From an uncultured Pelagibacteraceae bacterium (GTDB taxonomy: Bacteria; Pseudomonadota; Alphaproteobacteria; Pelagibacterales; Pelagibacteraceae), in assembly GCA_902614975.1 (NCBI GenBank), contig CACMND010000003.1, positions 62,001 through 126,000 on the forward strand: a stretch of DNA of 64,000 bases, in the 5' to 3' direction. Positions 1-9,189 of this stretch are shown one piece after another; within the stretch, counting starts at the first letter, position 1, and the number at the start of each line of letters is the position of its first letter. A model generated the notes under the pieces. It made no database searches. It was not told the origin of the DNA and was given only the letters and a program-made list of their open reading frames with translations. A program made the translations under genes and the position numbers.

Positions 1-783
1 TGGTATAAAGCGCACACTGATAATCTTAATGTAAAAATATCTGACCCTGACGTTTGGGTAAGTCAAATTCAAGGACCAAAATCTATGGATCTTTTAAAAG
101 TTTTAAGTAAAGAAACTTTTCCTGAGAATTGGAAATATTTTGATTGGAAAGAAATAACTATACTAAATGAAAAGGTAATCATAAGTAGATCAGGTTTTAG
201 TAATGAACTTGGTTGGGAAATTTATTTTAGAAAAAATAATAATACTGAAAAAGTTGGGGATTACATACTTGAGGAAGGAAAAAAAATGGGAATGATACTT
301 ACAGGGACCCCTGGTTTCAGATGTAAAAGAATAGAATCTGGATTATTATCAGCTGGCCAAGACTTTAACCATGAAACAAATCCATATGATGTCGGGTTAG
401 GTAAGTATGTCGATTTAAAAAAAAATTATTTTATTGGAAAATCAGCATTGATGACTGCCGATAAAGAAAAAAGATGTTGGGGAATACGAGTAGAAAATGG
501 AACAGGTTTAAAAGGAACTTACATAAAATTTAATAATGAAGTAATTGGAAAAATTACATCAAGTACCTGGTCTCCTTTTCAAAAATGTGGTGTTGGAATA
601 GTTTTAATGAATTCTACAAAACATAAACCAGGATTAATAGTGGATGTTAGTTGCAATGATAATAAAATTAATAAAGGTGAGATATGCGCCTTACCAATGT
701 ATGACTTTAAAAATGAAATTGTAAGAGGTTTAAAAATCGATATTCCAACAGGTCCTTCTCCGTGGTCAGGAATAAAAAAATAA
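1..783 (+). CDS. GcvT/DmdA-like aminomethyltransferase family protein (5' truncated by window)
   Basis: Reading frame is open from base 1 in frame with the ATG at 85; motifs RSGFSNELGWEIYF, RIESGLLSAGQDFNHETNP and GKITSSTWSPF are typical of the GcvT folate-binding family. Confidence 0.85.
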   Translation, partial: WYKAHTDNLNVKISDPDVWVSQIQGPKSMDLLKVLSKETFPENWKYFDWKEITILNEKVIISRSGFSNELGWEIYFRKNNNTEKVGDYILEEGKKMGMILTGTPGFRCKRIESGLLSAGQDFNHETNPYDVGLGKYVDLKKNYFIGKSALMTADKEKRCWGIRVENGTGLKGTYIKFNNEVIGKITSSTWSPFQKCGVGIVLMNSTKHKPGLIVDVSCNDNKINKGEICALPMYDFKNEIVRGLKIDIPTGPSPWSGIKK

Positions 784-1457
784 TAATAGCAATTGGTGGT
801 GGTGGATTTACACATTCTTCTGACGAAGACTTGGATGAATATGTAATAAATCAAGTTAATAAATCAAAAATCAATATCGGTTTTTTACCTACAGCTAGCA
901 ATGATAATCAAGAAAAAACCGATCTTTTTTATAAAAGATTTAAATCAAAAAAATTTAAATTATCTCATTTTAATCTCTGTTCAAGTGTGGAAGGTTTTAA
1001 TGAATGGTTGTTAAACAAAGATATAATTTATGTGGGAGGTGGTAATACCTCTGACATGATTAATATTTGGAAAAGACATAATCTTATCAAAGTCTTTAAA
1101 GATGCATATGAAAAAGGAATAATTCTGAGTGGAATAAGTGCAGGAGCTGTTTGTTGGTTTGATTGGATATTATCAGATTCAGTTAATAAAGAGTTGAGTC
1201 CATTAAAAGGAATAAATCTTTTAGATGGAAGTTGCACACCACACTCATCAGATAATAATCGACTTCGACAATTTATTTCAGAAATTAAAGATGGAAATTT
1301 GCCAGATGGAATAGCTATTGATGATGGTGTAGCTGTGCTTTTTATTGACGGAGTTCCTTCAGAGGTTTATTCTTCAAGAATAAATCACGACGCTTATTAT
1401 GTGACTAGACATGATAAGATAAGTTTAAAAACATATATAAAAAATTTAAATGGATAA
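762..1457 (+). CDS. Peptidase S51 (dipeptidase E-like) family protein
   Basis: GGGNTSDM and nucleophile motif GISAGAVCW; GTG start overlapping the upstream gene. Confidence 0.8.
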   Translation: MVRNKKIIIAIGGGGFTHSSDEDLDEYVINQVNKSKINIGFLPTASNDNQEKTDLFYKRFKSKKFKLSHFNLCSSVEGFNEWLLNKDIIYVGGGNTSDMINIWKRHNLIKVFKDAYEKGIILSGISAGAVCWFDWILSDSVNKELSPLKGINLLDGSCTPHSSDNNRLRQFISEIKDGNLPDGIAIDDGVAVLFIDGVPSEVYSSRINHDAYYVTRHDKISLKTYIKNLNG

Positions 1458-2610
1458 TATTAAAGCCAGTAACAAAATTTTTAGCATTGAAGATGCAAAA
1501 AAACTATCGAAGAAAAGATTACCAAAGCTAGTTTATGATTTTATTGATGGTGCATCAGGAGATGAAAAATTATCAGAAATTAATAGTTTTGCTTTAGATC
1601 AAATACGTCTTGAGCCAAGAGTTCTAAGAAATGTAGAGGAAAGAAAACTAAAAAAAAATATTCTTGGATTTAACTATGATTATCCTTTTGGTTTTGCCCC
1701 AATGGGCATGACAAATCTTTCATGGCCAGGTGCAGACTCTATGCTGGCAAAAGAGAGTGCAAGAAATAATATACCAACTTGTGTATCGATGGCTTCAACA
1801 ACTACCTTAGAAAAAATGTATGAGCTTTCAGAAGGTCATTCATGGCTTCAACTTTATATTTTTCAGGATGAAGCTTTTGTCATGGAATTGCTCGATAGAG
1901 CAGAAAAAACTGGTTATGAAGTTGCTATACTTACTGTTGATGTTCCGGTTTTATCTAGGAGAACTAGAGATGATAAAAATGGATTTTCATATCCATTTAA
2001 AATTGGACCTAAACAATTTTTTGATTTTGCAACTCATCCAGTTTGGTCAATATCTACATTACTTAATGGAATACCAAAGCCAATGAACTACGAAACTTCA
2101 AAAAGTGGAAAAGGTATTTTTAAAAGAAAAGAAAGTAGAGGAAGAACAGATTGGGAAACTCTAAAAAGAGTAAGAAATAAATGGAAAGGCAAATTAATTG
2201 TAAAAGGTGTCATGTCATCTGATGATGCAGTTAAAATTAAAGAAATGGGTGCTGATGCTATTCAAGTTTCAAATCATGGAGGTAGACAATTAGATAGTGC
2301 CTCAGCAGCAATAAATATTTTACCTTTTATTAGAGAGGCAGTAGGAAATAATTTTCCAATTATTTTTGATAGTGGAATAAGAAGTGGAAGCGATATTGTA
2401 AGATCATTAGCTTTAGGTGCAGATTTTTCAATGATTGGAAGACCTGTAATGTATGCTATGGGAGCTGATGGAGCTAGCGGGCTAAGAAGAATTGTGGATA
2501 TAATTAAAGAAGAAACTAGCACAACACTAGGTTTGGTTGGATTAAATGATATTAATGAAGTTTCTTCTGATATAATTGAACAGAAACTTTTTATGAATAC
2601 AACTTACTAA
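1450..2610 (+). CDS. FMN-dependent alpha-hydroxy-acid oxidase/dehydrogenase (LldD-like)
   Basis: YDFIDGASGDE, SNHGGRQLD and FDSGIRSGSDIVRSLALGADFSMIGRP motifs. Confidence 0.9.
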   Translation: MDNIKASNKIFSIEDAKKLSKKRLPKLVYDFIDGASGDEKLSEINSFALDQIRLEPRVLRNVEERKLKKNILGFNYDYPFGFAPMGMTNLSWPGADSMLAKESARNNIPTCVSMASTTTLEKMYELSEGHSWLQLYIFQDEAFVMELLDRAEKTGYEVAILTVDVPVLSRRTRDDKNGFSYPFKIGPKQFFDFATHPVWSISTLLNGIPKPMNYETSKSGKGIFKRKESRGRTDWETLKRVRNKWKGKLIVKGVMSSDDAVKIKEMGADAIQVSNHGGRQLDSASAAINILPFIREAVGNNFPIIFDSGIRSGSDIVRSLALGADFSMIGRPVMYAMGADGASGLRRIVDIIKEETSTTLGLVGLNDINEVSSDIIEQKLFMNTTY

Positions 2611-2611
2611 T

Positions 2612-4351
2612 ATGGAAAAAAAAATAAGAGGTGGAGCATTAATTGCAAGAGCATTAAAAGATAAAGGTATTAATAAAGTTTTTACGCTATCAGGTGGATT
2701 TTGTAATCCTGCAATTGAAGGATTCATGGAATGTCAAATTGATGTAGTTAATTGTCCTCATGAACAAATAGCTGGACACTTAGCAGATGGACACACAAGA
2801 ATTACAAGAAAACCATCAGTATGTTTAGTTGGACCTGAAGGTTTTGCAAATGCAGTACCATCAATGATGGAAGCATGGGGAGAAAGAACACCGATAATTT
2901 ATATAACTGGATCAAGTAGTTTAAAAAGACAAGGCTCAGGTGGCTTTAAAGAAATTGATGATGTTTCAATAGCTGCTCCTCTTACAAAATATAGCGCAAG
3001 CATTACAGATGGAACAAGAATTAGAGAATTTGTTGATAAAGCTTACAGAATTGCAACGAATGGATATCCTGGGGCTGTTCATCTAAGTTTACCAGTGGAT
3101 ATAATGTTTTCTTCATTTGAGGAAAATGTTGGACTTGAAGAAAGACCATTTTCACATAAAGCAAAGCCAGTTGCTAAAGCATGGCCAGATCCAAATGCTC
3201 TATCAAAAATACTTGGGCTAGCGTGTAATGCAAAAAAACCAGTCATAATTGGAGGTCATGGTGTTTGGTGGTCAAACTCAGAAAAAAATTTAGAAAATGC
3301 AGGTGAAAGTTTAAATATTCCAGTTTTTAATGTGCCTTACCATCAAAAACTTTTAGGAGAAGAAGCAAATGCATATATGGGTTTAGCAGATATTCACCAA
3401 TATCCACCTTCAGAATTTGCATTACATAACTCTGACTTAGTTTTAATGATTGGCGCAAGGTTAGATAACCAAATGAATTTTGGTAACCCACCTTTCATTC
3501 CAAAAACAACAACTTTAGTTTGTATTAACGGTTCCCACGAAGAAATTGAGTTTAATAGAGCAGCTGATCATAACCTTTTATGTGATCCAGGAGTATTTTT
3601 AGACACTCTATGTAATCTGAAGAAAAATAATAAATGGAATTTAGGAAATAGTTGGTTTCAAGATAATAAAAATAGAAAAAAAGATTGGGTGGATAAATCT
3701 TTAAATGAATTAAAAATTGAAGCAGATAAAGCCAAAAAAAATGGTGGAAAAATTCATCCGCTACAATTAGCGTTAGATGTTCAAGACGCAATGGATGAGA
3801 AAGATTGGCTTGTAATTGATGGAGGAAATACTCATTTCTGGTCGGAGATTGCAATAAATTTAGCTGGAGCTCGAGGAAAAAAATTGGGTGGAATTTTACA
3901 TCCAGGCACATTTAGTATGCTGGGTGTTGGTGTATCATTTGCATTATCTGCAAAAAATAATAACCCTAAATCGAATGTAATTTTAATTAGTGGAGATGGT
4001 GCCTTTTTATCTGGAGGCATGTCTATAGAAACTGCATTTTTTGAAAAGAAACCAATCGTTGTTGTTATTGACAATAATGGTGGCTTAGCATCAATTGGGC
4101 AACAACAAGAAAGATTATTTGAAAGCGGAAAAAGAGTTGCAACAGACTTTAGAGATATACCTTTCCACAGTATATTTGAAGGCTTTGGGGGTCATGGAGA
4201 ATTAGTTACGAAAAGGGAAGAATTGGGTCCAGCACTAAAAAGAGCTATTGCGAGCGGTAAAACTGCTTGTGTAAATGTAAAAGCTAAACCAGTATTAAGT
4301 CCAATTGTTGCTGCTGTGGCCAGCAAGAGAGAGAAATCGTCAATAGAGTAA
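2612..4351 (+). CDS. Thiamine pyrophosphate-dependent enzyme (acetolactate synthase/oxalyl-CoA decarboxylase superfamily)
   Basis: N-terminal HEQIAGHLADGHTR; C-terminal TPP motif GDGAFLSGGMSIETAFFEKKPIVVVIDNNGG. Confidence 0.88.
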   Translation: MEKKIRGGALIARALKDKGINKVFTLSGGFCNPAIEGFMECQIDVVNCPHEQIAGHLADGHTRITRKPSVCLVGPEGFANAVPSMMEAWGERTPIIYITGSSSLKRQGSGGFKEIDDVSIAAPLTKYSASITDGTRIREFVDKAYRIATNGYPGAVHLSLPVDIMFSSFEENVGLEERPFSHKAKPVAKAWPDPNALSKILGLACNAKKPVIIGGHGVWWSNSEKNLENAGESLNIPVFNVPYHQKLLGEEANAYMGLADIHQYPPSEFALHNSDLVLMIGARLDNQMNFGNPPFIPKTTTLVCINGSHEEIEFNRAADHNLLCDPGVFLDTLCNLKKNNKWNLGNSWFQDNKNRKKDWVDKSLNELKIEADKAKKNGGKIHPLQLALDVQDAMDEKDWLVIDGGNTHFWSEIAINLAGARGKKLGGILHPGTFSMLGVGVSFALSAKNNNPKSNVILISGDGAFLSGGMSIETAFFEKKPIVVVIDNNGGLASIGQQQERLFESGKRVATDFRDIPFHSIFEGFGGHGELVTKREELGPALKRAIASGKTACVNVKAKPVLSPIVAAVASKREKSSIE

Positions 4352-4352
4352 A

Positions 4353-4688
4353 ATGGCAAAATTTAGCTCACATTTATTGAATGGTTCTGATGGAAATCAT
4401 GCAAGCAACGTCAAAGTAAAGATTTATCAAATACAATCCTCAAAATTAAAAAAACTTTTTTTGAATACAAAGACTGATGTAAATGGTAGGATTACTCAGC
4501 ATTTCAATCTTAACAAAAAAGATTGTAAATGCGATTATGAAATGATTTGTGATATTAAAAGATACTTTAAAAAGAAAAAAATTGTGGGTGAAATAGTCAT
4601 AAAATTTAAAATGACCGATAATAAAAAAAATTATCACTTACCAATAATAATTTCTCCTAACAGCTATACAGTGTGGTGGTCAAAATAA
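4353..4688 (+). CDS. Transthyretin-like / 5-hydroxyisourate hydrolase-like protein, divergent
   Basis: SSHLLNGSDGNHASNVKVKIYQI, VNGRI and C-terminal YHLPIIISPNSY match the TTR/HIUase layout; the C-terminal YRGS is replaced by YTVWWSK. Confidence 0.7.
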   Translation: MAKFSSHLLNGSDGNHASNVKVKIYQIQSSKLKKLFLNTKTDVNGRITQHFNLNKKDCKCDYEMICDIKRYFKKKKIVGEIVIKFKMTDNKKNYHLPIIISPNSYTVWWSK

Positions 4689-4691
4689 TAT

Positions 4692-5855
4692 ATGGCTTCA
4701 TTGATACAAAGCAAAATTAGCACAAAACTAAATATGTCTAGGAGAATAAGAAGAACTCCTTACACCAAGAGAGTTGAAGAATGTGGTGTAACTGATTTTA
4801 CTGTTGTAAATCATATGCTCTTACCAAAAAGATTTCAGAAATCTGTTGAGGATGATTATTGGCATTTAAATGAACATGTTCAGCTATGGGATGTTTCTTG
4901 TCAAAGACAAGTTCAGATATCAGGTCCAGACGCTAGTTTATTAGTACAAAAAATGACACCAAGATCATTAAAAAATATGGAGACTGGAAAATGTTTTTAT
5001 ATTCCTATGATAGATGAAAATGCTGGAATGATAAATGATCCAGTGTTGTTAAAGTTAGATGATGATATGTTTTGGATTTCAATAGCAGACTCTGATGTAT
5101 TGCTTTGGGCAAAAGGTATTGCAGTTGGTTTAAATCTAAATGTGAGCATAATAGAACCAGATGTATATCCTCTTGCAGTGCAAGGTCCAAAGTCTGAAGA
5201 TTTGATGGCATCAATATTCGGAGAAGATATTAGAAAATTAAAATTTTTTAATTTTAGAATATTTGATTTTTTAGGAACTAAACAAGTTATTGCAAGATCA
5301 GGATATAGCAAACAAGATGGATTTGAGATTTATTTTAAATGCTTTGAAGATTACTTTGACAAAAATGAAATTGGAGAAAAAATTTGGGATATAGTATGGA
5401 AAGCGGGGAAAGAATTTAACATTGCTCCAGGATGCCCAAATTTAATTGACAGAATAGAAGCGGGATTAATGTCATATGGAAATGATTTTACAAAAGAAAA
5501 CAATCCAATTGAATGTAACTTAGAAAAATATTGTAATTACGAAAGCGATCACGATTTCATCGGAAAAAGTGCTTTAGAGAAGATTAAGAAACAAGGTGTA
5601 AAACAAAAATTAAAAGGAGTATTGTTTGATGGTCTAGATTGTCCTCCATGTTCAATTCCTTTTCCGCTATATTCAAAAGATAAGAAATTAATTGGTAAAA
5701 TTACCTCAGGGATTTATTCTCCAAAATTCAAAAGAAATATTGGTTTATCCATGATTTTAAATGAATTTTGTGAAATAGGGTCAGAAGTTTTAGTGCACAC
5801 TCCAGATAACAAATTAAGAAAAGGAATTGTGTCCTCTTTACCATTTTCAAAATAA
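4692..5855 (+). CDS. DmdA-like (DMSP demethylase family) GcvT-fold protein
   Basis: SRRIRRTPYTKRVEECGV, VQLWDVSCQRQVQISGPDA, AGMINDPVLLKL, FWISIADSDVLLWAKGIA, EPDVYPLAVQGPK; strongly DmdA-like. Confidence 0.82.
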   Translation: MASLIQSKISTKLNMSRRIRRTPYTKRVEECGVTDFTVVNHMLLPKRFQKSVEDDYWHLNEHVQLWDVSCQRQVQISGPDASLLVQKMTPRSLKNMETGKCFYIPMIDENAGMINDPVLLKLDDDMFWISIADSDVLLWAKGIAVGLNLNVSIIEPDVYPLAVQGPKSEDLMASIFGEDIRKLKFFNFRIFDFLGTKQVIARSGYSKQDGFEIYFKCFEDYFDKNEIGEKIWDIVWKAGKEFNIAPGCPNLIDRIEAGLMSYGNDFTKENNPIECNLEKYCNYESDHDFIGKSALEKIKKQGVKQKLKGVLFDGLDCPPCSIPFPLYSKDKKLIGKITSGIYSPKFKRNIGLSMILNEFCEIGSEVLVHTPDNKLRKGIVSSLPFSK

Positions 5856-5878
5856 TAATTAGTGGATATAAGTCTTAT

Positions 5879-7003
5879 ATGAAAAGAGCAGTTATAGCAG
5901 GATATTCGAGATCACCTTTTACAATGGCAAGAAAAGGTGAATTAATTGACGTTAAGCCTGTAAATATGTTTGCCGAGGTTGTTAAAAATCTTGTATCTAA
6001 AACAAAAGTAAATCCTGCTGATATTGAAGATATTGTTGTTGGTTGCGCATTTCAAGTTGGAGAGCAAAGTTTTAATATTGGGAAACTTACAACATTTTTA
6101 TCTGGAATGGAAATACATACATCTGGAATGACCGTCGATAGATGGTGTGGTTCATCTATGGAAGCTATTCATGTTGCAGCTGGTAAAATAGCAATGGGCG
6201 CAGGTAAAGTTTTTGTGTGCGGAGGTGTTGAAAGTATGACTAGAGTTACGACTGGATTTGAACCAATACCCTATCCTTACACAGATAAAGAAAATCCAAA
6301 TGTTTATTTTTCAATGGGTATAACTGCTGAAAATGTTGCGAAGAGATATAAAATTTCAAGAACTGAACAACAAGAGTTTGCAATTCAAAGTCATCAAAAA
6401 GCTAATGAAGCTGAAGTTAATGGTAAATTTAAAAGCGAAATAGTTGAAATTGCTGGCTGCACAAAAGATGGAAATATACGTCCAAAAAGTAATCAAGAGA
6501 CTCTAGATGGACTAAAACTTGCATTTGATCAAGAAGGAACTGTTACTGCAGCAACATCATCCCCTCTTACCGATGGAGCAGCAGCAACATTGATATGTGA
6601 AGAAAGCTATGCAAAAGAAAATGGTTTAGAGATTTTAGCTAGAATTGTTTCAACTGGAGTTAAAGGATGTGAACCAGATGTAATGGGACTTGGACCTATA
6701 GGAGCAACTAAGAAAGCATTAGAGAGAGCAAATTTATCAATTAATGATATCGATATTGTAGAGATTAATGAAGCTTTTGCTTCTCAATCAATAGCATGCT
6801 TAAAAGATCTTGGTATCGATCAAAAGAAAGCTAATTTGGATGGTGGAGCGTTAGCTCTAGGACACCCTCTAGGAGCAACAGGAGCTAGAATTACTGGCAA
6901 AGCTGCTGATTTGCTTAGACGTGAAAATAAGAAATACGCTTTATCTACTCAATGCATCGGTTTAGGTATGGGTATTGCGACTGTAATCGAGTCGGTAAAT
7001 TAA
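5879..7003 (+). CDS. Acetyl-CoA acetyltransferase / thiolase
   Basis: VDRWCGSSMEAIHVAAGKI, NEAFASQSIACL, GGALALGHPLGATGARI, STQCIGLGMG. Confidence 0.93.
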   Translation: MKRAVIAGYSRSPFTMARKGELIDVKPVNMFAEVVKNLVSKTKVNPADIEDIVVGCAFQVGEQSFNIGKLTTFLSGMEIHTSGMTVDRWCGSSMEAIHVAAGKIAMGAGKVFVCGGVESMTRVTTGFEPIPYPYTDKENPNVYFSMGITAENVAKRYKISRTEQQEFAIQSHQKANEAEVNGKFKSEIVEIAGCTKDGNIRPKSNQETLDGLKLAFDQEGTVTAATSSPLTDGAAATLICEESYAKENGLEILARIVSTGVKGCEPDVMGLGPIGATKKALERANLSINDIDIVEINEAFASQSIACLKDLGIDQKKANLDGGALALGHPLGATGARITGKAADLLRRENKKYALSTQCIGLGMGIATVIESVN

Positions 7004-7858
7004 TTATCTATTAATTCCTCTTAAACGTTCTGATCTTCTTCTTAATAATTCAGCACTTATCAATATTAAGGTCGATAAAACAATTAAACATGTAGCAACT
7101 GCTAGAATTGTAGGACTTAATTGTTCTCTTAAACCTGTCCACATTTGAATTGGAATAGTTGTATTTTCAAGACCAGCTAAAAATAAAACGACTACAACTT
7201 CATCAAAAGAAGTTACAAAAGCAAACAAACCTCCTGATATTACTCCAGGTAAAATCAACGGAAGTGTTACTTTCATAAATGTATTTACTGGGTTACTGCC
7301 TAAACTAGCTGCCGCTCTTGTTACACTATGATCGAAACCTGATAATGTTGCAGTAACAGTAATTACAACAAAAGGTGTTCCCAAAATTATATGAGCTAAA
7401 ACTATTCCTGTATGAGTTGCCGCTAAACCTGCTTTTGCCATAAAAAAGAATATTGCAACACCTGAAATAATAAGTGGAACTATCATTGGTGAAATCAAAG
7501 TTGCCATTATTATTCCTTTAAAGGGCATGTGTCTGCTGCTCAATCCTAATGCAGCAACCGTTCCTAAAATTACTGACCCTAAAGTTGCAAATATAGCAAT
7601 AATAAAACTATTCTTTGCAGCAAGACCCCATGGGTTCTTTGTACCGTAAACCATATCTTTGTACCATCTTAATGAAAAAGCATCTGGGTCTAAATTCTTC
7701 ATTCCTTCTGAAAAAACAAGAAACTCTTCTGCATTAAATGATAATGGAAATATTACAAACAAAGGTGCTATTAAAAAAATAAAAACAAAAGTACATATGG
7801 CAATGTAAAAGTAGTGCCAAATTCTATATCTAGTTTCTGTATACTTTGGTAATGCCAT
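7004..7858 (-). CDS. potC: ABC transporter permease, spermidine/putrescine (PotC) type
   Basis: Binding-protein-dependent permease motif RAAASLGSNPVNTFMKVTLPLILPGVISG; order in the Pot-like operon. Confidence 0.88.
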   Translation of the reverse strand: MALPKYTETRYRIWHYFYIAICTFVFIFLIAPLFVIFPLSFNAEEFLVFSEGMKNLDPDAFSLRWYKDMVYGTKNPWGLAAKNSFIIAIFATLGSVILGTVAALGLSSRHMPFKGIIMATLISPMIVPLIISGVAIFFFMAKAGLAATHTGIVLAHIILGTPFVVITVTATLSGFDHSVTRAAASLGSNPVNTFMKVTLPLILPGVISGGLFAFVTSFDEVVVVLFLAGLENTTIPIQMWTGLREQLSPTILAVATCLIVLSTLILISAELLRRRSERLRGINR

Positions 7859-7859
7859 A

Positions 7860-9122
7860 CTAACCTAACTTAATATTATCAACTCCAACTAATTTATTAT
7901 AAAGCCAATAGATAACCAAAACTCCTCCAAGCAACATAAGCCCCATCGCTGAAGCAAAACTCCAATCTAAAGTAGTTTTCATATGATATGCAATTTGGTT
8001 ACTAATTAAGGTTCCTGATGCTCCGCCAACTAAAGCGGGTGTGATGTAGTATCCAATTGCTAAAATAAAAACTAAAAGACACCCAGCCCCGATACCTGGT
8101 ATGGTTAATGGAAAATATACTTTCCAAAAAGCCACAAAAGGTGTTCCGCCAAGAGATTTACCTGCTCTCATTAAACTTGGCGAGATAGTTTTCATCACAC
8201 TGTAAAGTGGTAAAACCATAAATGGTAATAGAATTTGAGTCATAGCAACATAAGTTCCGACTTTGTTGTACATCATTTCTGGCCTATTATCGTCTGACAC
8301 AAGGCCAATCAATACAAAGAAATCATTAACTACTCCTTGCTGTTGAAGCAAAATCATCCAGCTAGCTGTTCTAACTAATAACGACGTCCAAAACGGAAGA
8401 AGAACACAAATCATTAATAAATTACTATACTTCATTGGAAGTGTTGCTAGTAAATGGGCTATTGGGTAACCCATTAAGAAACAGAATACAGTAACAAAGA
8501 AAGCAACCTCTACAGTTCTCAACCATAAAATTCTATGTATTCTTCTATCTTCACTAACTTGAGTAATTTTGTTATCTTCATTCAAATACATATCCATAGC
8601 TTTTAAATATTTAGCTGAAGTGTAAGGAGGTGCAGTCCTTTTAATAGCTTGCCAATATTCTACATTTCTCCATCTCTTATGAACTTTCATTATTTGTTCT
8701 TTAATACTTTGTGTCTCGTCAATTTTATTTCTTTTTACCTGTCTGAATAATTTTTTTGTGATGGTGTTGAACCCATTTTTTTCTTTATTAAGTCTTTGAG
8801 CTAGTTTTCCATGTTCTTTTTTTTCTACAAGAATTTTAAAATCAGATAAAAATGAAGCAAATACTTCTTCAGATGGAAGTTCTTTACCGTCCCATGTCTC
8901 CATAGACTTAAATGTTTTTGGAAGCATGTTTGTAATCATTTTATCATCAATGCTTCTTGTAAACATTTCCCCGATTGGAAAAATATAGGTGATAATCAAA
9001 AAAAGTAATAATGGAGCAACAAGTAGAAATGCTTTAATTTTGTTTTTCCTTTCAGCCTTTTTTAAGCTTATCTCTAAAGGAATTCCGTCAGTTGTAAGTA
9101 TTTGTTTTGTTTCACTGCTCAT
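7860..9122 (-). CDS. potB: ABC transporter permease, PotB type, with long N-terminal insertion
   Basis: AGKSLGGTPFVAFWKVYFPLTIPGIGAG motif; roughly 140 extra residues between TM1 and TM2. Confidence 0.87.
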   Translation of the reverse strand: MSSETKQILTTDGIPLEISLKKAERKNKIKAFLLVAPLLLFLIITYIFPIGEMFTRSIDDKMITNMLPKTFKSMETWDGKELPSEEVFASFLSDFKILVEKKEHGKLAQRLNKEKNGFNTITKKLFRQVKRNKIDETQSIKEQIMKVHKRWRNVEYWQAIKRTAPPYTSAKYLKAMDMYLNEDNKITQVSEDRRIHRILWLRTVEVAFFVTVFCFLMGYPIAHLLATLPMKYSNLLMICVLLPFWTSLLVRTASWMILLQQQGVVNDFFVLIGLVSDDNRPEMMYNKVGTYVAMTQILLPFMVLPLYSVMKTISPSLMRAGKSLGGTPFVAFWKVYFPLTIPGIGAGCLLVFILAIGYYITPALVGGASGTLISNQIAYHMKTTLDWSFASAMGLMLLGGVLVIYWLYNKLVGVDNIKLG

Positions 9123-9131
9123 AAATAAAAA

Positions 9132-9153
9132 GGGCGACTTAAAAAAGTCGCCC
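9132..9153 (-). terminator. Hairpin terminator/attenuator between SBP and permease genes
   Basis: Perfect 9-bp stem GGGCGACTT/AAGTCGCCC with AAAA loop, followed on the minus strand by TTTTTATTTAT. Confidence 0.85.
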
Positions 9154-9189
9154 CATATATATTATATTATTCTAGTCTTTTATACTCTT

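Noticed and set aside
1820-2086. 88-aa ORF inside the lldD-like gene
   Set aside because: Alternate frame of a clearly coding region, no RBS or family support.
3552-3911. 119-aa minus-strand ORF
   Set aside because: Antisense to the TPP enzyme gene; low-complexity Leu/Phe/Tyr translation typical of the antisense of AT-rich coding DNA.
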